The notes: generated by a model from the sequence alone, not told the origin. DNA of 64,000 nucleotides from Jeotgalibacillus sp. S-D1 (GCF_004358665.1 NZ_SMZR01000001.1:682001-746000), one strand, 5' to 3'. Positions 8,583 to 17,749 are shown, counted from the stretch's first letter. Translations and numbers: made by a program.

Positions 8583-9161
8583 ATGAAGAATAAATGGAAA
8601 TTAGCATTTTGGTCTTTACTGGCAATAATTTTGATCCTTATGTTATTTGCAGCGTATCAATTGTTCAGACCGATTGATCAGAATTATCCCGTACAGTCGT
8701 CGCCCGATTCTCCTCCTGAATCACAGGCTGAATTTAACGTAACCACCACAAAAAATGATCTGACAATTGTAGCGAACAGGTTTATTGAGGAAGAGCTTAA
8801 TGGTCAGATCAATTACTCTGTCACTTTAGATGATTTAGTTTCGTTAAATGGTTCACTGCCGGTTTTTAATTCTCAAATTGACTTTCAGATGACATTTGAT
8901 GCTCAGGCAATGGAAAACGGCAATCTGTTATTGACTCAGGAAAGCCTATCACTGGGTGCCATTAATCTGCCAGTCGCGAATGTATTGAAGTTTATTGAAG
9001 ACTCGTATAAGTTTCCCGAATGGGTAACGATCCAGCCAAATGATCAGGAAATTATTGTAGAAGTTACCAATATTGATCTGGCTGGCGGACTTAATGTAAA
9101 AACGAATCAATTTAATTTGCGTGAAGACGATATTTCATTTTCAATCTATGTACCACGCTAA
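8583..9161 (+). CDS. ypmS: YpmS-like membrane-anchored protein (DUF2140)
   Basis: A 192-residue protein with one N-terminal membrane segment (about residues 8-27) and an extracytoplasmic domain. Features recalling YpmS are VVANRFIEEELNG and the conserved tail KTNQFNLREDDISFSIYVP. Function is unknown in the family. It directly follows ypmR and precedes msrA by 15 nt, so ypmR-ypmS-msrA-msrB may be one transcript; partnership with the YpmR hydrolase is inference from this constant pairing. Confidence 0.82.
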   Translation: MKNKWKLAFWSLLAIILILMLFAAYQLFRPIDQNYPVQSSPDSPPESQAEFNVTTTKNDLTIVANRFIEEELNGQINYSVTLDDLVSLNGSLPVFNSQIDFQMTFDAQAMENGNLLLTQESLSLGAINLPVANVLKFIEDSYKFPEWVTIQPNDQEIIVEVTNIDLAGGLNVKTNQFNLREDDISFSIYVPR

Positions 9162-9176
9162 GAGGAGGTAAAAAGC

Positions 9177-9713
9177 ATGTCTAAACCAGGATATAAAAAA
9201 GCAACATTTGCAGGAGGATGTTTTTGGTGTATGGTTAAGCCCTTTGATCAGATGCCAGGAATAATGGAGGTAGTGTCCGGGTATACAGGCGGCCACACAG
9301 AAAATCCTTCTTATCAGGAGGTCTGCAGCGAAACGACCGGTCACCGGGAAGCCGTCCAGATTACATACGACCCTGCGGTTTTTACCTATGAGGATCTGGT
9401 TGAATTATTTTGGTCGCAGATCGATCCGACCGATGCAGGCGGACAATTTTTTGACCGGGGAGAATCATATAAAACCGCGATTTATTACCATGATGAAGAA
9501 CAGAAAAATATTGCATTGACTTCGCGGCAGAAGCTGCAGGACAGCAATCGCTATCGCGGAGCAATTGTAACGGATATCTTTTCAGCAAAACCCTTTTACA
9601 AGGCCGAGGAGGAGCACCAGAATTATTACCAGAAGCACCCTATAAGGTATAATGCCTATTACAAGGGATCTGGAAGAGCCGATTGGATTAAAAATATGAA
9701 AGGTGTGAAGTAG
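9177..9713 (+). CDS. msrA: Peptide methionine-(S)-sulfoxide reductase
   Basis: A 178-residue MsrA that repairs the S epimer of methionine sulfoxide in proteins. The signature [11 protein letters not shown] places the catalytic cysteine at C15, with C18 nearby. Other family segments are [20 protein letters not shown] and the Y-rich tail [13 protein letters not shown]. The ribosome binding site AAGAGGAGG is strong. msrB follows 4 nt after the stop, so both stereoisomers are handled by one operon. Confidence 0.95.
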   Translation: MSKPGYKKATFAGGCFWCMVKPFDQMPGIMEVVSGYTGGHTENPSYQEVCSETTGHREAVQITYDPAVFTYEDLVELFWSQIDPTDAGGQFFDRGESYKTAIYYHDEEQKNIALTSRQKLQDSNRYRGAIVTDIFSAKPFYKAEEEHQNYYQKHPIRYNAYYKGSGRADWIKNMKGVK

Positions 9714-9717
9714 ACCT

Positions 9718-10143
9718 ATGACCAGCAGCTTTGACAAAAGCAACCTGTCGAAAATTCAATTCGAAGTAACCCAAAACAACGGTACAGAGCCGCCTTTTCA
9801 AAACGAATACTGGGACAAGTTTAGTGATGGAATATATGTAGATGTTGTGTCTGGCAAACCTTTGTTCAGTTCTGCAGATAAATATGATGCTGGATGCGGT
9901 TGGCCAAGCTTCACAAAACCGATAACGGATGAGGAAGTATTGGAAAAAGAAGACAGAAGCCACTTTATGGTACGAACAGAAGTGAGAAGCCAAACATCTG
10001 ATTCCCACCTTGGCCATGTGTTCAATGACGGGCCAGGTCCAGAAGGATTACGTTATTGCATTAACTCAGCAGCCATGAGGTTTATACCAAAAGAAAATCT
10101 TGAGCAGGAAGGGTACGGACTGTACCGTAAATTGTTTGATTGA
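9718..10143 (+). CDS. msrB: Peptide methionine-(R)-sulfoxide reductase
   Basis: A 141-residue MsrB reducing the R epimer of methionine sulfoxide. Conserved blocks are [43 protein letters not shown] and the catalytic-cysteine segment [11 protein letters not shown] near residue 113. The paired CxxC zinc motifs of other MsrB proteins are absent, as in the B. subtilis type. It lies 4 nt downstream of msrA and is surely co-transcribed with it. Confidence 0.95.
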   Translation: MTSSFDKSNLSKIQFEVTQNNGTEPPFQNEYWDKFSDGIYVDVVSGKPLFSSADKYDAGCGWPSFTKPITDEEVLEKEDRSHFMVRTEVRSQTSDSHLGHVFNDGPGPEGLRYCINSAAMRFIPKENLEQEGYGLYRKLFD

Positions 10144-10226
10144 TCAGATTAAAATGTTGTATGCTAACTGTTCTGAGGTTTTAAACGATCAATATTCGTC
10201 TATATGTATAATGGGAGAGTGATACT

Positions 10227-10730
10227 ATGTTAAAAAAATTATTCGGTAAAAAAGAAGAAGCACCTAAAGAAATTTCCGTATTTGCACCAATCAGCGGGAA
10301 ATTGCTTACATTAGAGGAAGTGCCCGATCCTGTTTTTTCACAAAAAATGATGGGTGATGGGATCGCCATTGAACCTTCAGAAGGAAAAGTAGTTTCTCCA
10401 ATTGAAGGGGAAGTACTTCAAGTGTTTCCTACCAAACATGCCATTGGACTAAAAGCACAAAATGGAGCAGAAATCCTGATCCATATTGGGCTTGAAACAG
10501 TTTCGATGCAGGGTGAAGGGTTCGAAACGCATATTTCAGAAGGATCAAAAGTAAAAGTGGGGGATCTCCTGGTAACTTTTGACCTTAATCTGGTTAAAGA
10601 AAAAGCAAAGAGCATTATCTCTCCAGTAATTATTACAAACGGAGATGACCTTGGAACCATTAGCAAAAAGACTGTTCAAACGACAACAGCCGGACAAGAT
10701 GTTTTAATCGATATTACGGCCAAATCATAA
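10227..10730 (+). CDS. ypqE: PTS glucose-type EIIA domain protein (YpqE)
   Basis: A free-standing 167-residue EIIA-Glc domain. The phospho-accepting histidine lies in ILIHIGLETV and the second active-site histidine in FPTKHAIGLK. The family N-terminus (FAPISGKLLTLEEVPDPVFS) is present. Such single EIIA proteins accept phosphate from HPr and pass it to partner EIIBC sugar permeases or act in regulation. The partner is not in the window. The gene is monocistronic and closed by a strong terminator. Confidence 0.92.
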   Translation: MLKKLFGKKEEAPKEISVFAPISGKLLTLEEVPDPVFSQKMMGDGIAIEPSEGKVVSPIEGEVLQVFPTKHAIGLKAQNGAEILIHIGLETVSMQGEGFETHISEGSKVKVGDLLVTFDLNLVKEKAKSIISPVIITNGDDLGTISKKTVQTTTAGQDVLIDITAKS

Positions 10731-10769
10731 AAAAAACGCGTGATCAGCTAATGATCACGCGTTTTTTTT
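10731..10769 (+). terminator. Terminator after ypqE
   Basis: AAAACGCGTGATCA pairs with TGATCACGCGTTTT, followed by a T-run; the arms are perfect inverted copies. Confidence 0.88.
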
Positions 10770-10935
10770 ATGAAATTTTATATTTTTTTGGCATCAAATA
10801 TGTTGATAATTTACAAAAAATGTATGAGAAAATGAATTATTAATGACGGAGGAGCTTGAGGTATTGATGGAAAAAGGATAAAATCACTAGTGTTGATTCA
10901 TAAATGTGGTATCTTTACTAGAAAGGAAGAGTTCG

Positions 10936-11169
10936 ATGAAAAGGTCATTTTATCATTATGTTATGAAATATAGAGAACCAGAACCGAATTCAAGGGAAAG
11001 TGAACTTGCAAACTCGATGTATGACGATTTGGATTTCCCTAAAATGTCCGAGGATTATCATGAATTGAGCAATTATATCGAACTGACCGAAATATACTTT
11101 GATAAAATCTCAATATTTGATGACTTGTGGGAAGAGTATAGAATTAATATAAAACAGGAACTTATATAA
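10936..11169 (+). CDS. yozE: YozE family small protein (UPF0346)
   Basis: A 77-residue cytoplasmic protein of the YozE SAM-like fold family. The signature is SFYHYVMKYREPEPNS near the start, then DLDFPKMSEDYHELSNYIE. I chose the ATG at 10936 because AGAAAGGAAG sits just before it and homologues begin MK-SFYHY; the longer frame from 10906 lacks a ribosome binding site. The function of the family is unknown. Confidence 0.85.
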   Translation: MKRSFYHYVMKYREPEPNSRESELANSMYDDLDFPKMSEDYHELSNYIELTEIYFDKISIFDDLWEEYRINIKQELI

Positions 11170-11178
11170 CGGAATGTA

Positions 11179-11288
11179 ACTTAGTAGCAACTCCGAAAAT
11201 TGACCAAATCAGCTGATGCAAAAGATACCATTTACTATTTAATTTCACAGATGATTTATATATTTCATTACTTAGTAGCAACTCCGAA
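11179..11288. repeat. Exact 19-bp direct repeat before spo0M
   Basis: The 19-mer ACTTAGTAGCAACTCCGAA occurs at 11179-11197 and again, base for base, at 11270-11288, 91 bp start to start. The second copy ends about 33 bp before the spo0M start codon. The intervening DNA is A/T-rich. It could be a duplicated operator or promoter element, or a small tandem-duplication scar; the sequence does not decide between these. Confidence 0.85.
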
Positions 11289-11320
11289 TGCAAAATCACC
11301 TTTACTGGGAGGATGGCTAA

Positions 11321-12088
11321 ATGTCTTTAATTACAAAAGCACTGGCTACAATCGGGATTGGTTCATTAAAGATTGATACGAGACTATTGAGGCCTTCCTT
11401 CCGATGCGGGGAAGATGTAGAAGGAGTGGTTGTAATAAAAGGAGGGAACGTGGAGCAGGAAGTTGATACTATATACGTATCACTTCTGACGAATTTTATA
11501 AGGGAATCTAATGGAAAGTTATATCAGGATCTGGCGGTTATAGATCAGATTAAGCTGTCGGAACCATTTAATATCCTGCAAAATGAAATTTTCGAATTGC
11601 CATTTTCCTTTCAAATTCCTTTATCCACCCCAATAACGATGAATGATACGAAAGTTTGGGTGAAAACGGGGGCAGATATTAAAAAAGCAGTAGATCCTAA
11701 AGATATCGATTCGTTAACCATCAAACCTTCTTATTTTATGACTGAAATTTTAGAAATGGTTCTATCGTTAGGCTTTTCTTTAAGGACAACTCAGTGCATT
11801 GAAGCGCCTGCCCGTTTTCAAAGAAAACAGCGTTATATTCAGCAATTTGTATTTGATCCTCAAGGTGAACCTTTTACGAATAAACTGGATGATCTTGAAA
11901 TTGTATTTATCGCAGAGTCGGAAGAAGTCTACGAGCTGTTAATTGAAATAGACCAAAAATCAGCCGAAACCGGCACAGCATCATTAGAAGATGGAGATGA
12001 TGAATCAATCGTCAGAATGAGAATTCGGCAGGATGATGCATGTGATTTTAAAGCAAAATTACTTCAAATTATTGAACAATATACTTAA
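11321..12088 (+). CDS. spo0M: Spo0M sporulation control protein
   Basis: A 255-residue Spo0M-family protein. The arrestin-like N-terminal domain shows the family opening [12 protein letters not shown] and [20 protein letters not shown], followed by beta-rich segments such as [17 protein letters not shown]. Spo0M influences sporulation initiation and cell division in B. subtilis by a mechanism that is not settled. A GGGAGGATGG ribosome binding site precedes the ATG. The 19-bp direct repeat lies in its upstream region, where its promoter must be. Confidence 0.9.
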   Translation: MSLITKALATIGIGSLKIDTRLLRPSFRCGEDVEGVVVIKGGNVEQEVDTIYVSLLTNFIRESNGKLYQDLAVIDQIKLSEPFNILQNEIFELPFSFQIPLSTPITMNDTKVWVKTGADIKKAVDPKDIDSLTIKPSYFMTEILEMVLSLGFSLRTTQCIEAPARFQRKQRYIQQFVFDPQGEPFTNKLDDLEIVFIAESEEVYELLIEIDQKSAETGTASLEDGDDESIVRMRIRQDDACDFKAKLLQIIEQYT

Positions 12089-12111
12089 CAAATTTTGTCC
12101 TGCGGAATAAG

Positions 12112-12140
12112 TTGAATTCGCTATCAAAACGCGCTACAAT
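12112..12140 (+). promoter_or_regulatory. Sigma-A promoter of deoD
   Basis: TTGAAT (12112-12117), 17-nt spacer, TACAAT (12135-12140), 37 nt before the GTG start. Confidence 0.65.
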
Positions 12141-12177
12141 AGGTAAGCTAGAAGTGGAATTTAAGGAGGAAATAGTA

Positions 12178-12879
12178 GTGAGTATCCATATAGGAGCAAA
12201 AAAAGGCGATATCGCTGAAACCGTTTTATTACCAGGTGACCCATTACGTGCAAAGTATATTGCCGAGACTTTTTTAGAGGATGTAACCTGTTACAATGAA
12301 GTGCGCAATATGTTCGGTTACACAGGAACATACAAAGGAAAACGTATTTCTGTTCAAGGAACAGGGATGGGCGTGCCATCGATCTCTATTTACATAAATG
12401 AGCTGATGGAAGAGTATGGCGTACAAAATCTGATCCGCGTAGGCACTTGTGGAGCGATCCAGCAAGATGTAAAGGTGCGGGATGTTATTTTGGCAATGAC
12501 AGCTTCTACTGATTCAAATATGAACCAGCGTACTTTTAAAGGAGTGGATTATGCACCAGCAGCAAACTTTAATTTGCTGAAGAATGCATATGATGCCGGA
12601 GTTGAAAAAGGATTAAACCTGCAAGTTGGAAACGTATTTACAGCAGACATCTTTTATGATGACAATGCTGAACATGAAAAATGGGCAAAGTATGGTATTT
12701 TGGCTGTAGAAATGGAAACTTCTGCACTTTATACACTTGCTGCAAAATATGGACGCAATGCTCTTTCCGTACTGACAGTTAGTGATCACATTTTAACCGG
12801 CGAAGCGACTTCTTCTGAAGAGCGCCAGCTGACATTCAATGATATGATCGTTGTAGCACTTGATGCTGCAATCGCATAA
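12178..12879 (+). CDS. deoD: Purine nucleoside phosphorylase, DeoD type
   Basis: A 233-residue hexameric-type phosphorylase cleaving purine (deoxy)nucleosides with phosphate. Motifs are the phosphate-binding [26 protein letters not shown], the NRVGTCGA-like [11 protein letters not shown] and the ribose-binding VEMETSALY. The true start is the GTG at 12178, directly after AAGGAGGAAATA and giving the family N-terminus MSIHIGA; an upstream TTG frame at 12112 overlaps the promoter and is rejected. It is monocistronic and ends in a hairpin terminator. Confidence 0.95.
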   Translation: MSIHIGAKKGDIAETVLLPGDPLRAKYIAETFLEDVTCYNEVRNMFGYTGTYKGKRISVQGTGMGVPSISIYINELMEEYGVQNLIRVGTCGAIQQDVKVRDVILAMTASTDSNMNQRTFKGVDYAPAANFNLLKNAYDAGVEKGLNLQVGNVFTADIFYDDNAEHEKWAKYGILAVEMETSALYTLAAKYGRNALSVLTVSDHILTGEATSSEERQLTFNDMIVVALDAAIA

Positions 12880-12883
12880 TTGG

Positions 12884-12922
12884 AAAAGAGGGATTTGACT
12901 TTGATGTCAAATCCCTCTTTTT
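12884..12922 (+). terminator. Terminator after deoD
   Basis: AAAAGAGGGATTTGAC pairs with GTCAAATCCCTCTTTT around a 6-nt loop, followed by T. Confidence 0.88.
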
Positions 12923-12978
12923 ATGTCGGGGATCCAGTTCATTGATTAATAGTTTCGCCCTTTCCATACGATTACGCT

Positions 12979-13007
12979 TTTACTTACTGTTTAAAAACTG
13001 GTAAGAT
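12979..13007 (+). promoter_or_regulatory. Possible sigma-A promoter of ctpA
   Basis: TTTACT (12979-12984), 17 nt, TAAGAT (13002-13007), about 58 nt before the start codon. Confidence 0.5.
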
Positions 13008-13064
13008 ATAAGAGGTTATTAATAGAATAAAGATGATAGTGCTGACTTAGAAAGTGGTGAATCG

Positions 13065-14612
13065 ATGGAAAAAGATCCAAAAGACCAGCAAAGCGATGGT
13101 CATGAACAAACTGCTAAAGAACAGGAAGTTGAAGAAGCCAAAGAAACGTTATCAAAGTATGTCAATATAAAGAAATTTCATTTTGTCATGCTGTTATTCC
13201 TGACTGTACTTGTGACGGCAGCTGTCTCTATTTTCGCCTTATCCTTTGGCGATGAGAAAGCAGTGACGGTAGGTGTTCCGGAACGGGCTGAATTTAATAA
13301 GCTGTACGAAGCCTACGATGCAATTAATGAGGATTACTTTGAAGATGTAAAAGATGAAGATCTTGTAAATGGAGCCATTAACGGCATGCTGGAGGCACTT
13401 GGTGATCCTTATTCTGACTATATGAATCAGGAAGAAGCTGCCCAGTTCAATGAAAACATTTCATCCAGCTTTCAGGGGATCGGCGCAGAGATTCAATCCT
13501 TAAATGGATTAATTACAGTTGTTTCCCCAATTAAAGGTTCACCTGCTGAACGGGCAGGCGTATTGCCAAACGATCAAATCGTTGCTGTGGATGATGAAAG
13601 CATTCAGGGAATGAGCGCTAACGAAGCTGTTTTATTAATTCGCGGGGAAAAAGGCAGTGATGTAAAACTGACGATTCAGCGCCCTGGTATGCAGGAAACA
13701 ATGGATCTTAAAATTACGCGGGATGATATTCCAATCGACACTGTATACGCAGAAATGGATGATAATAAAGTAGCTAATATTCAAATCACAAGTTTTTCAG
13801 ACCATACATTTGATGAACTAACAGCCGCTATAGAGGAGATGCAATCACAAGGGATGAAGGCCATGGTTTTAGATATGAGACAAAACCCGGGTGGGCTTTT
13901 GCCTCAGGCAATTTCAATTGCCAATCTTTTCGTTCCAGAGGGCGAAACGATTGTACAAATTGAAGAAAGCAGCGGAGATAAACAGGTAATTACAGCAGAA
14001 GGCGGGGAAAAAATTGATATCCCGGTTGCTGTGCTTATTGACGAAGGAAGTGCAAGTGCTTCTGAAATCGTTGCAGGAGCTGTAAATGAAACGACTGATA
14101 TTCCATTAATCGGTCAAACAAGCTTTGGTAAAGGAACAGTTCAAACGGCAGAAGAATTCAGCGACAAGTCAAACATGAAAATTACAACAGCCCGCTGGCT
14201 GACACCGGAAGGCAACTGGATTCATGAAGATGGAATCAAGCCGGATACCGAAGTGAGCCTGCCTGAATATGCTTCACTGCCGTTTCTGGAAGTAGAAGTC
14301 GACCTTGAAGAGTCTATGCTGTCTGAACAAGTAAAAACAGCAGAACAGATGCTCAAGGCACTCGGCCTTAACCCTGGAAATGTAGATGGGTTATTTGATG
14401 GAGAAACCGTAACAGCAGTTCAAAGCTTTCAAGAAGACAATGACCTTGAGTCAACCGGGGTTATAGATGAGGAAACAGCTGCATTATTAATGACTTCATT
14501 ACGGGAAGAACTTGAGAAAAACGATCCGCAAGTAAAAGCTGCAGTCAAATATCTTATCAAAGAAGCTGACATTAATGAAGCTGATGATGAACCTGAAGAT
14601 GATGCAGCATAA
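13065..14612 (+). CDS. ctpA: Carboxy-terminal processing serine protease (S41)
   Basis: A 515-residue membrane-anchored protease. Residues 1-37 are charged and cytoplasmic, about 39-60 form a membrane span, then a short PDZ domain (about 120-200), the S41 protease domain (about 210-400) and a C-terminal peptidoglycan-binding domain (about 425-480). The catalytic serine lies in EGSASASEIVAGA near residue 330 and the general-base lysine in FGKGTVQT near 356. A highly acidic tail closes the protein. Members cleave extracytoplasmic substrates near their C-termini. The choice of CtpA over CtpB rests on position next to deoD and is moderate. Confidence 0.88.
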   Translation: MEKDPKDQQSDGHEQTAKEQEVEEAKETLSKYVNIKKFHFVMLLFLTVLVTAAVSIFALSFGDEKAVTVGVPERAEFNKLYEAYDAINEDYFEDVKDEDLVNGAINGMLEALGDPYSDYMNQEEAAQFNENISSSFQGIGAEIQSLNGLITVVSPIKGSPAERAGVLPNDQIVAVDDESIQGMSANEAVLLIRGEKGSDVKLTIQRPGMQETMDLKITRDDIPIDTVYAEMDDNKVANIQITSFSDHTFDELTAAIEEMQSQGMKAMVLDMRQNPGGLLPQAISIANLFVPEGETIVQIEESSGDKQVITAEGGEKIDIPVAVLIDEGSASASEIVAGAVNETTDIPLIGQTSFGKGTVQTAEEFSDKSNMKITTARWLTPEGNWIHEDGIKPDTEVSLPEYASLPFLEVEVDLEESMLSEQVKTAEQMLKALGLNPGNVDGLFDGETVTAVQSFQEDNDLESTGVIDEETAALLMTSLREELEKNDPQVKAAVKYLIKEADINEADDEPEDDAA

Positions 14613-14616
14613 AAGA

Positions 14617-14644
14617 AACCAGCGCATGCATGCGCTGGTTTTTT
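14617..14644 (+). terminator. Terminator after ctpA
   Basis: AACCAGCGCATG and CATGCGCTGGTT form a perfect inverted repeat followed by six T. Confidence 0.88.
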
Positions 14645-14686
14645 AATGACCGGTTTTAAAACTGTGTGAATGTGGAAGGGAGTAAT

Positions 14687-15634
14687 ATGAAAATGCAGAA
14701 TCAAAAAAAGGAAGTTTATATTTTATCCGGTTTCCTCGGAAGCGGAAAAACAAGTCTATTAAAGCAAATGATTAAAATACAAAAGATCAATGATAAAGTA
14801 CCAGCCGTGCTGATGAATGAAATTGGGAAGGTTTCCATTGATTCGGCCTCGGTGGATGAGGATCTTCCCTTAAAGGAGCTTTTGGACGGCTGTATTTGCT
14901 GTTCGATTCAAGATAAGCTTGAGTCCCAGCTGCAGGATCTTTTGTGGAACGAAACGTTTGATTCCCTGCTGATTGAAACAACAGGAGCTGCACACCCGGT
15001 GGAAGTAGTTGACGCAATCATGTCTCCGATGTTTGCAGACAGCCTGGAATTTAAGGGAATCATCACGGTGGTAGATGCCGTTCAATGGATTAACAGACGT
15101 GAACTTCCTCCGCAAATTCTTCAGCTTCTTCGCGAACAAATAAAACACGCCGGCATTTTGCTTCTTAACAAAATTGATCTAATAAATGAAATGCAGCAGG
15201 GAAACGCAATCGGAGAGCTGCAGTCCATTAACGCACATGCAAACATAGTCATGACAAACTGGGCTAAAATTAATCCTGATATTTTAAATTCAATTCATTT
15301 TGTGTCCAAAGAAGAAACTCAAAAAATGAGAATTGACCAGGAATTAAATATCCAGGCGCTCGTTTACACCTTTGAACAGGAGGTAAACCAGCTCGAATTT
15401 GAAAACTGGATGAGAACTTTACCCGAAACGGTTTATCGAATGAAAGGCTATATTCCTTTTTCACATGAAAAGTATCCAATGCTGTTTCAGTACTCATTTG
15501 GTATGCCTATTTATTTATCAGAGGATATACGGATGCCAAAAAACCTTGTGATCATTGGAGAAGGGCTTTCAAAACAAACTATTTTCAGTGAGCTGAATAA
15601 ACTGGAGAAAAATAAGGAAAGTGAAGAAAAGTGA
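14687..15634 (+). CDS. COG0523 (CobW/ZNG1-like) GTPase, putative metal chaperone
   Basis: A 315-residue P-loop GTPase. Walker A is SGFLGSGKTSL near residue 14, the metal-binding CxCC motif is GCICCS near residue 67, and the guanine-specificity motif is LLNKIDL. These mark the CobW/YjiA/YciC family, which moves zinc or other metals to target enzymes. No Zur box is evident upstream, so a zinc-starvation role is unproven. The start at 14687 is preferred because AAGGGAG precedes it. The next gene overlaps the stop by 4 nt and is therefore likely co-translated. Confidence 0.85.
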   Translation: MKMQNQKKEVYILSGFLGSGKTSLLKQMIKIQKINDKVPAVLMNEIGKVSIDSASVDEDLPLKELLDGCICCSIQDKLESQLQDLLWNETFDSLLIETTGAAHPVEVVDAIMSPMFADSLEFKGIITVVDAVQWINRRELPPQILQLLREQIKHAGILLLNKIDLINEMQQGNAIGELQSINAHANIVMTNWAKINPDILNSIHFVSKEETQKMRIDQELNIQALVYTFEQEVNQLEFENWMRTLPETVYRMKGYIPFSHEKYPMLFQYSFGMPIYLSEDIRMPKNLVIIGEGLSKQTIFSELNKLEKNKESEEK

Positions 15635-15900
15635 CCTTTTCCGATCAACAACTGTTACATGCATATAAATCTTTATGGAAGGAACGCTCAATTCCCTCTG
15701 AACAATCCCCTGCGGAGACACTTTCAGCAGCTGTAAAAAAAGAATTAAAGGATGAGCTTACCCATCCTCGGTTAAGGAAATCTCCTTCGGAAAAATTATA
15801 TTTGGCTTTCGATCGAATTGTCCATTCTTCTTTAACCGAGAAGGAAAAAGCTAACTTACTGCATTTTTACGCCTTATTGTATAAAAATATTAATGAATAA
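15631..15900 (+). CDS. Small unknown protein translationally coupled to the COG0523 GTPase
   Basis: An 89-residue soluble, charged and mostly helical protein starting with GTG inside the stop region of the preceding gene (4-nt overlap). I do not recognise a family. It has no cysteine, one early histidine (LLHAYKSLW) and a second basic segment LTHPRLRKSPSEKL. The tight coupling implies it is made with the GTPase and may assist it, which is inference. No ribosome binding site is obvious except GGAAAGTGAAG within the preceding gene. Confidence 0.7.
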   Translation: MTFSDQQLLHAYKSLWKERSIPSEQSPAETLSAAVKKELKDELTHPRLRKSPSEKLYLAFDRIVHSSLTEKEKANLLHFYALLYKNINE

Positions 15901-16039
15901 ATTGTTACATTTTAGACATATTTGTAACGATATATTGCTAGTTTTAAACATGTCAACAGTAAATTTTCGTCAATAATTAGAAAAGACTACAAGCCAAATC
16001 CTTATTTATCAATTAAAAACTTTAAAGTAAAATTAAGGT

Positions 16040-16169
16040 AAACTCTTTTGTGGCAATGGATTAGGCGCATGATTTGCGCGGTTGCAGCCTTACCTTGTAA
16101 GTTGTAACCGTAAAGTTTAATTTCTCCCAATAATATCCTTCATTATGACAAAAAAAGAATGATAGGATA
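16040..16169 (+). ncRNA. Structured 5' leader of the CAP-domain gene, class unknown
   Basis: Three hairpins can be drawn. Hairpin A: GCGCA (16065-16069) with TGCGC (16075-16079). Hairpin B: GGTTGCA (16080-16086) with TGTAACC (16103-16109), enclosing CTTAC/GTAAG (16089-16101). Hairpin C: TATCC...TCATT (16134-16144) with AATGA...GGATA (16158-16169). A possible -10 (TAAAAT) lies at about 16028. I cannot match it to a known riboswitch class; it is not the ydaO (c-di-AMP) consensus. Confidence 0.5.
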
Positions 16170-16211
16170 AGAGTGTCGAAAAGACAACCACTCAAAAGGA
16201 GGAAGTTAACT

Positions 16212-17012
16212 ATGAAAGGTAAATCACTTATTATTTCAGGAGCAGCAGCATTCGCACTTCTTATTTCTCCAGCTGCTAATACTCAGGCATCATCAGGTGA
16301 TGCTCAACCACAAATTCAAAAACAACAAAATATAGAATGGGCGGCAGATTGTCTTGCTCAAGGTCAATTCAACAAAGGTGAGATGGAAAAGGTTACAGCA
16401 GAGCTGAAGAAATATAATATTGATATCAATGAACTAAAAGAACAAGCTCTTGCTCAAGCTGCACCTCAGCAGAAGGAAGCTGCTGCTAAAGCACCAGAAA
16501 AAGCACAAGAAGAAGCACCACAGCCTAAGGAAGAAGCTCAGGCAGCACAGCCTAAAGAAGAAACACAGCCAGCTCAAGCTCAAGAGCAGGAAGTAAAAGA
16601 AAATGACACTGCAGAAAAGCAAGATGCATCTGATGTATCCAACTTTGAACAGCAAGTTGTTGAACTGACAAATGCTGAACGCGCTAAAGAAGGGCTGCCT
16701 GCACTGGAACTAGATACAGAGCTTAGTAAAGTAGCAAAAGATAAGTCTGCTGATATGCAGGAAAACAATTACTTTTCACACACAAGCCCAACGCACGGTT
16801 CACCATTTGATATGATGAAATCATACGGGATTGACTACAGCAGTGCCGGTGAAAATATTGCAATGGGACAAGCTTCACCTGAAGAAGTGGTTGAAGCATG
16901 GATGAACAGTGAAGGCCATAGAAAAAATATCATGAGCTCTTCATACACACACATTGGTGTGGGACATGTAGAGAACGGTAACTACTGGACTCAAATGTTC
17001 ATCAGCAAATAA
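16212..17012 (+). CDS. Secreted CAP-domain (SCP/PR1) protein, YkwD-like
   Basis: A 266-residue exported protein. Residues 1-27 are a signal peptide ending NTQA. A short helical region (about 35-80) is followed by a low-complexity Ala/Glu/Gln/Pro linker (about 80-140), then a CAP domain (about 150-266) with AKDKSADMQENNYFSHTSP and SAGENIAMG, carrying the histidine and glutamate positions of the CAP cleft, and EGHRKNIMS. Homologues include sporulation-associated YkwD-type proteins. The start at 16212 follows AAAAGGAGGAAG, a near-perfect ribosome binding site, so the upstream extension to 16173 is rejected. The gene has a long structured leader and its own terminator. Confidence 0.87.
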   Translation: MKGKSLIISGAAAFALLISPAANTQASSGDAQPQIQKQQNIEWAADCLAQGQFNKGEMEKVTAELKKYNIDINELKEQALAQAAPQQKEAAAKAPEKAQEEAPQPKEEAQAAQPKEETQPAQAQEQEVKENDTAEKQDASDVSNFEQQVVELTNAERAKEGLPALELDTELSKVAKDKSADMQENNYFSHTSPTHGSPFDMMKSYGIDYSSAGENIAMGQASPEEVVEAWMNSEGHRKNIMSSSYTHIGVGHVENGNYWTQMFISK

Positions 17013-17035
17013 TTTAATATAAACAATTCATTCAC

Positions 17036-17066
17036 AAAAGGCAGCCAAATCATTGGCTGCCTTTTT
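17036..17066. terminator. Bidirectional terminator between CAP gene and plsY-like gene
   Basis: AAAAGGCAGCCAA pairs with TTGGCTGCCTTTT around ATCA, with T-run on the right and A-run on the left. It touches the stop of the minus-strand gene. Confidence 0.85.
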
Positions 17067-17688
17067 AACTTGCTTTTTTACTGATTAAACTCGACAAGCG
17101 GGTTTCTTCCTTATTTTTCAATCGTTTAAAATTTTCAATATGTTTAATGCTGCTGATCAGCCATACCACACCTACTGCTGTAATAGGTACTGTGCTGTAT
17201 GCAAAGAAAATGGTTAATAAGAAAAAGGATGCATACATAGCTAATACACCGAGAACAAGATAATCAGTTGCAAAAGTGACGATCAATAATAATGAAATCG
17301 AGATAAGTGCTATTTTCCAATCGAGCACAAGCAGAATACCAACAATGGATGCAGTCCCTTTTCCTCCGTTGAATCTCATTTGCAGAGGAAAGATATGACC
17401 AATAATAACAAATAATGCATTAACAAATAATAAAGCAGTCAGCGTATCAGGAGTAAAAGAGTCTGTTAATAAAGTCCTAATGAGGAAAACAGATGCCATC
17501 CCCTTGCCAATGTCAATGAGTGCTACAAGAACGCCATATTTCCAGCCAAGTACGATCGTTGCATTAGAAGCGCCAGCATTTTTTACACCACTTTCCTTCA
17601 GATTGATTTTTTTCATGAAACCAACCAGCTGAGAGCCATGAAGACAGCCGAATAGATAACCTGTCAAGCTAATGAGTAGTAACGTCAT
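17065..17688 (-). CDS. PlsY-family glycerol-3-phosphate acyltransferase paralogue
   Basis: A 207-residue integral membrane protein with about five spans. The three PlsY motifs are recognisable: GCLHGSQLVG with GVKNAGASNATIVLGWKYG near the start, the glycine-rich NGGKGTAS, and the C-terminal histidine-asparagine motif in KHIENFKRLKNKEE. PlsY transfers an acyl group from acyl-phosphate to glycerol 3-phosphate, the first step of phospholipid synthesis. The sequence departs from the main YneS type (for example H in GCLHGSQ and K-N-K before EE), so I read it as an additional paralogue. It is divergent from the germinant receptor operon, with about 120 bp between. Confidence 0.8.
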   Translation of the reverse strand: MTLLLISLTGYLFGCLHGSQLVGFMKKINLKESGVKNAGASNATIVLGWKYGVLVALIDIGKGMASVFLIRTLLTDSFTPDTLTALLFVNALFVIIGHIFPLQMRFNGGKGTASIVGILLVLDWKIALISISLLLIVTFATDYLVLGVLAMYASFFLLTIFFAYSTVPITAVGVVWLISSIKHIENFKRLKNKEETRLSSLISKKAS

Positions 17689-17749
17689 GAAAAGTCCCCT
17701 TTCAACTATCCATTATTCAATCAATAATTAATTATTGCAATACTATTTT

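Noticed and set aside
16040-16211. c-di-AMP (ydaO) riboswitch before the CAP gene
   Set aside because: The conserved ydaO blocks are not present, although the leader is folded.
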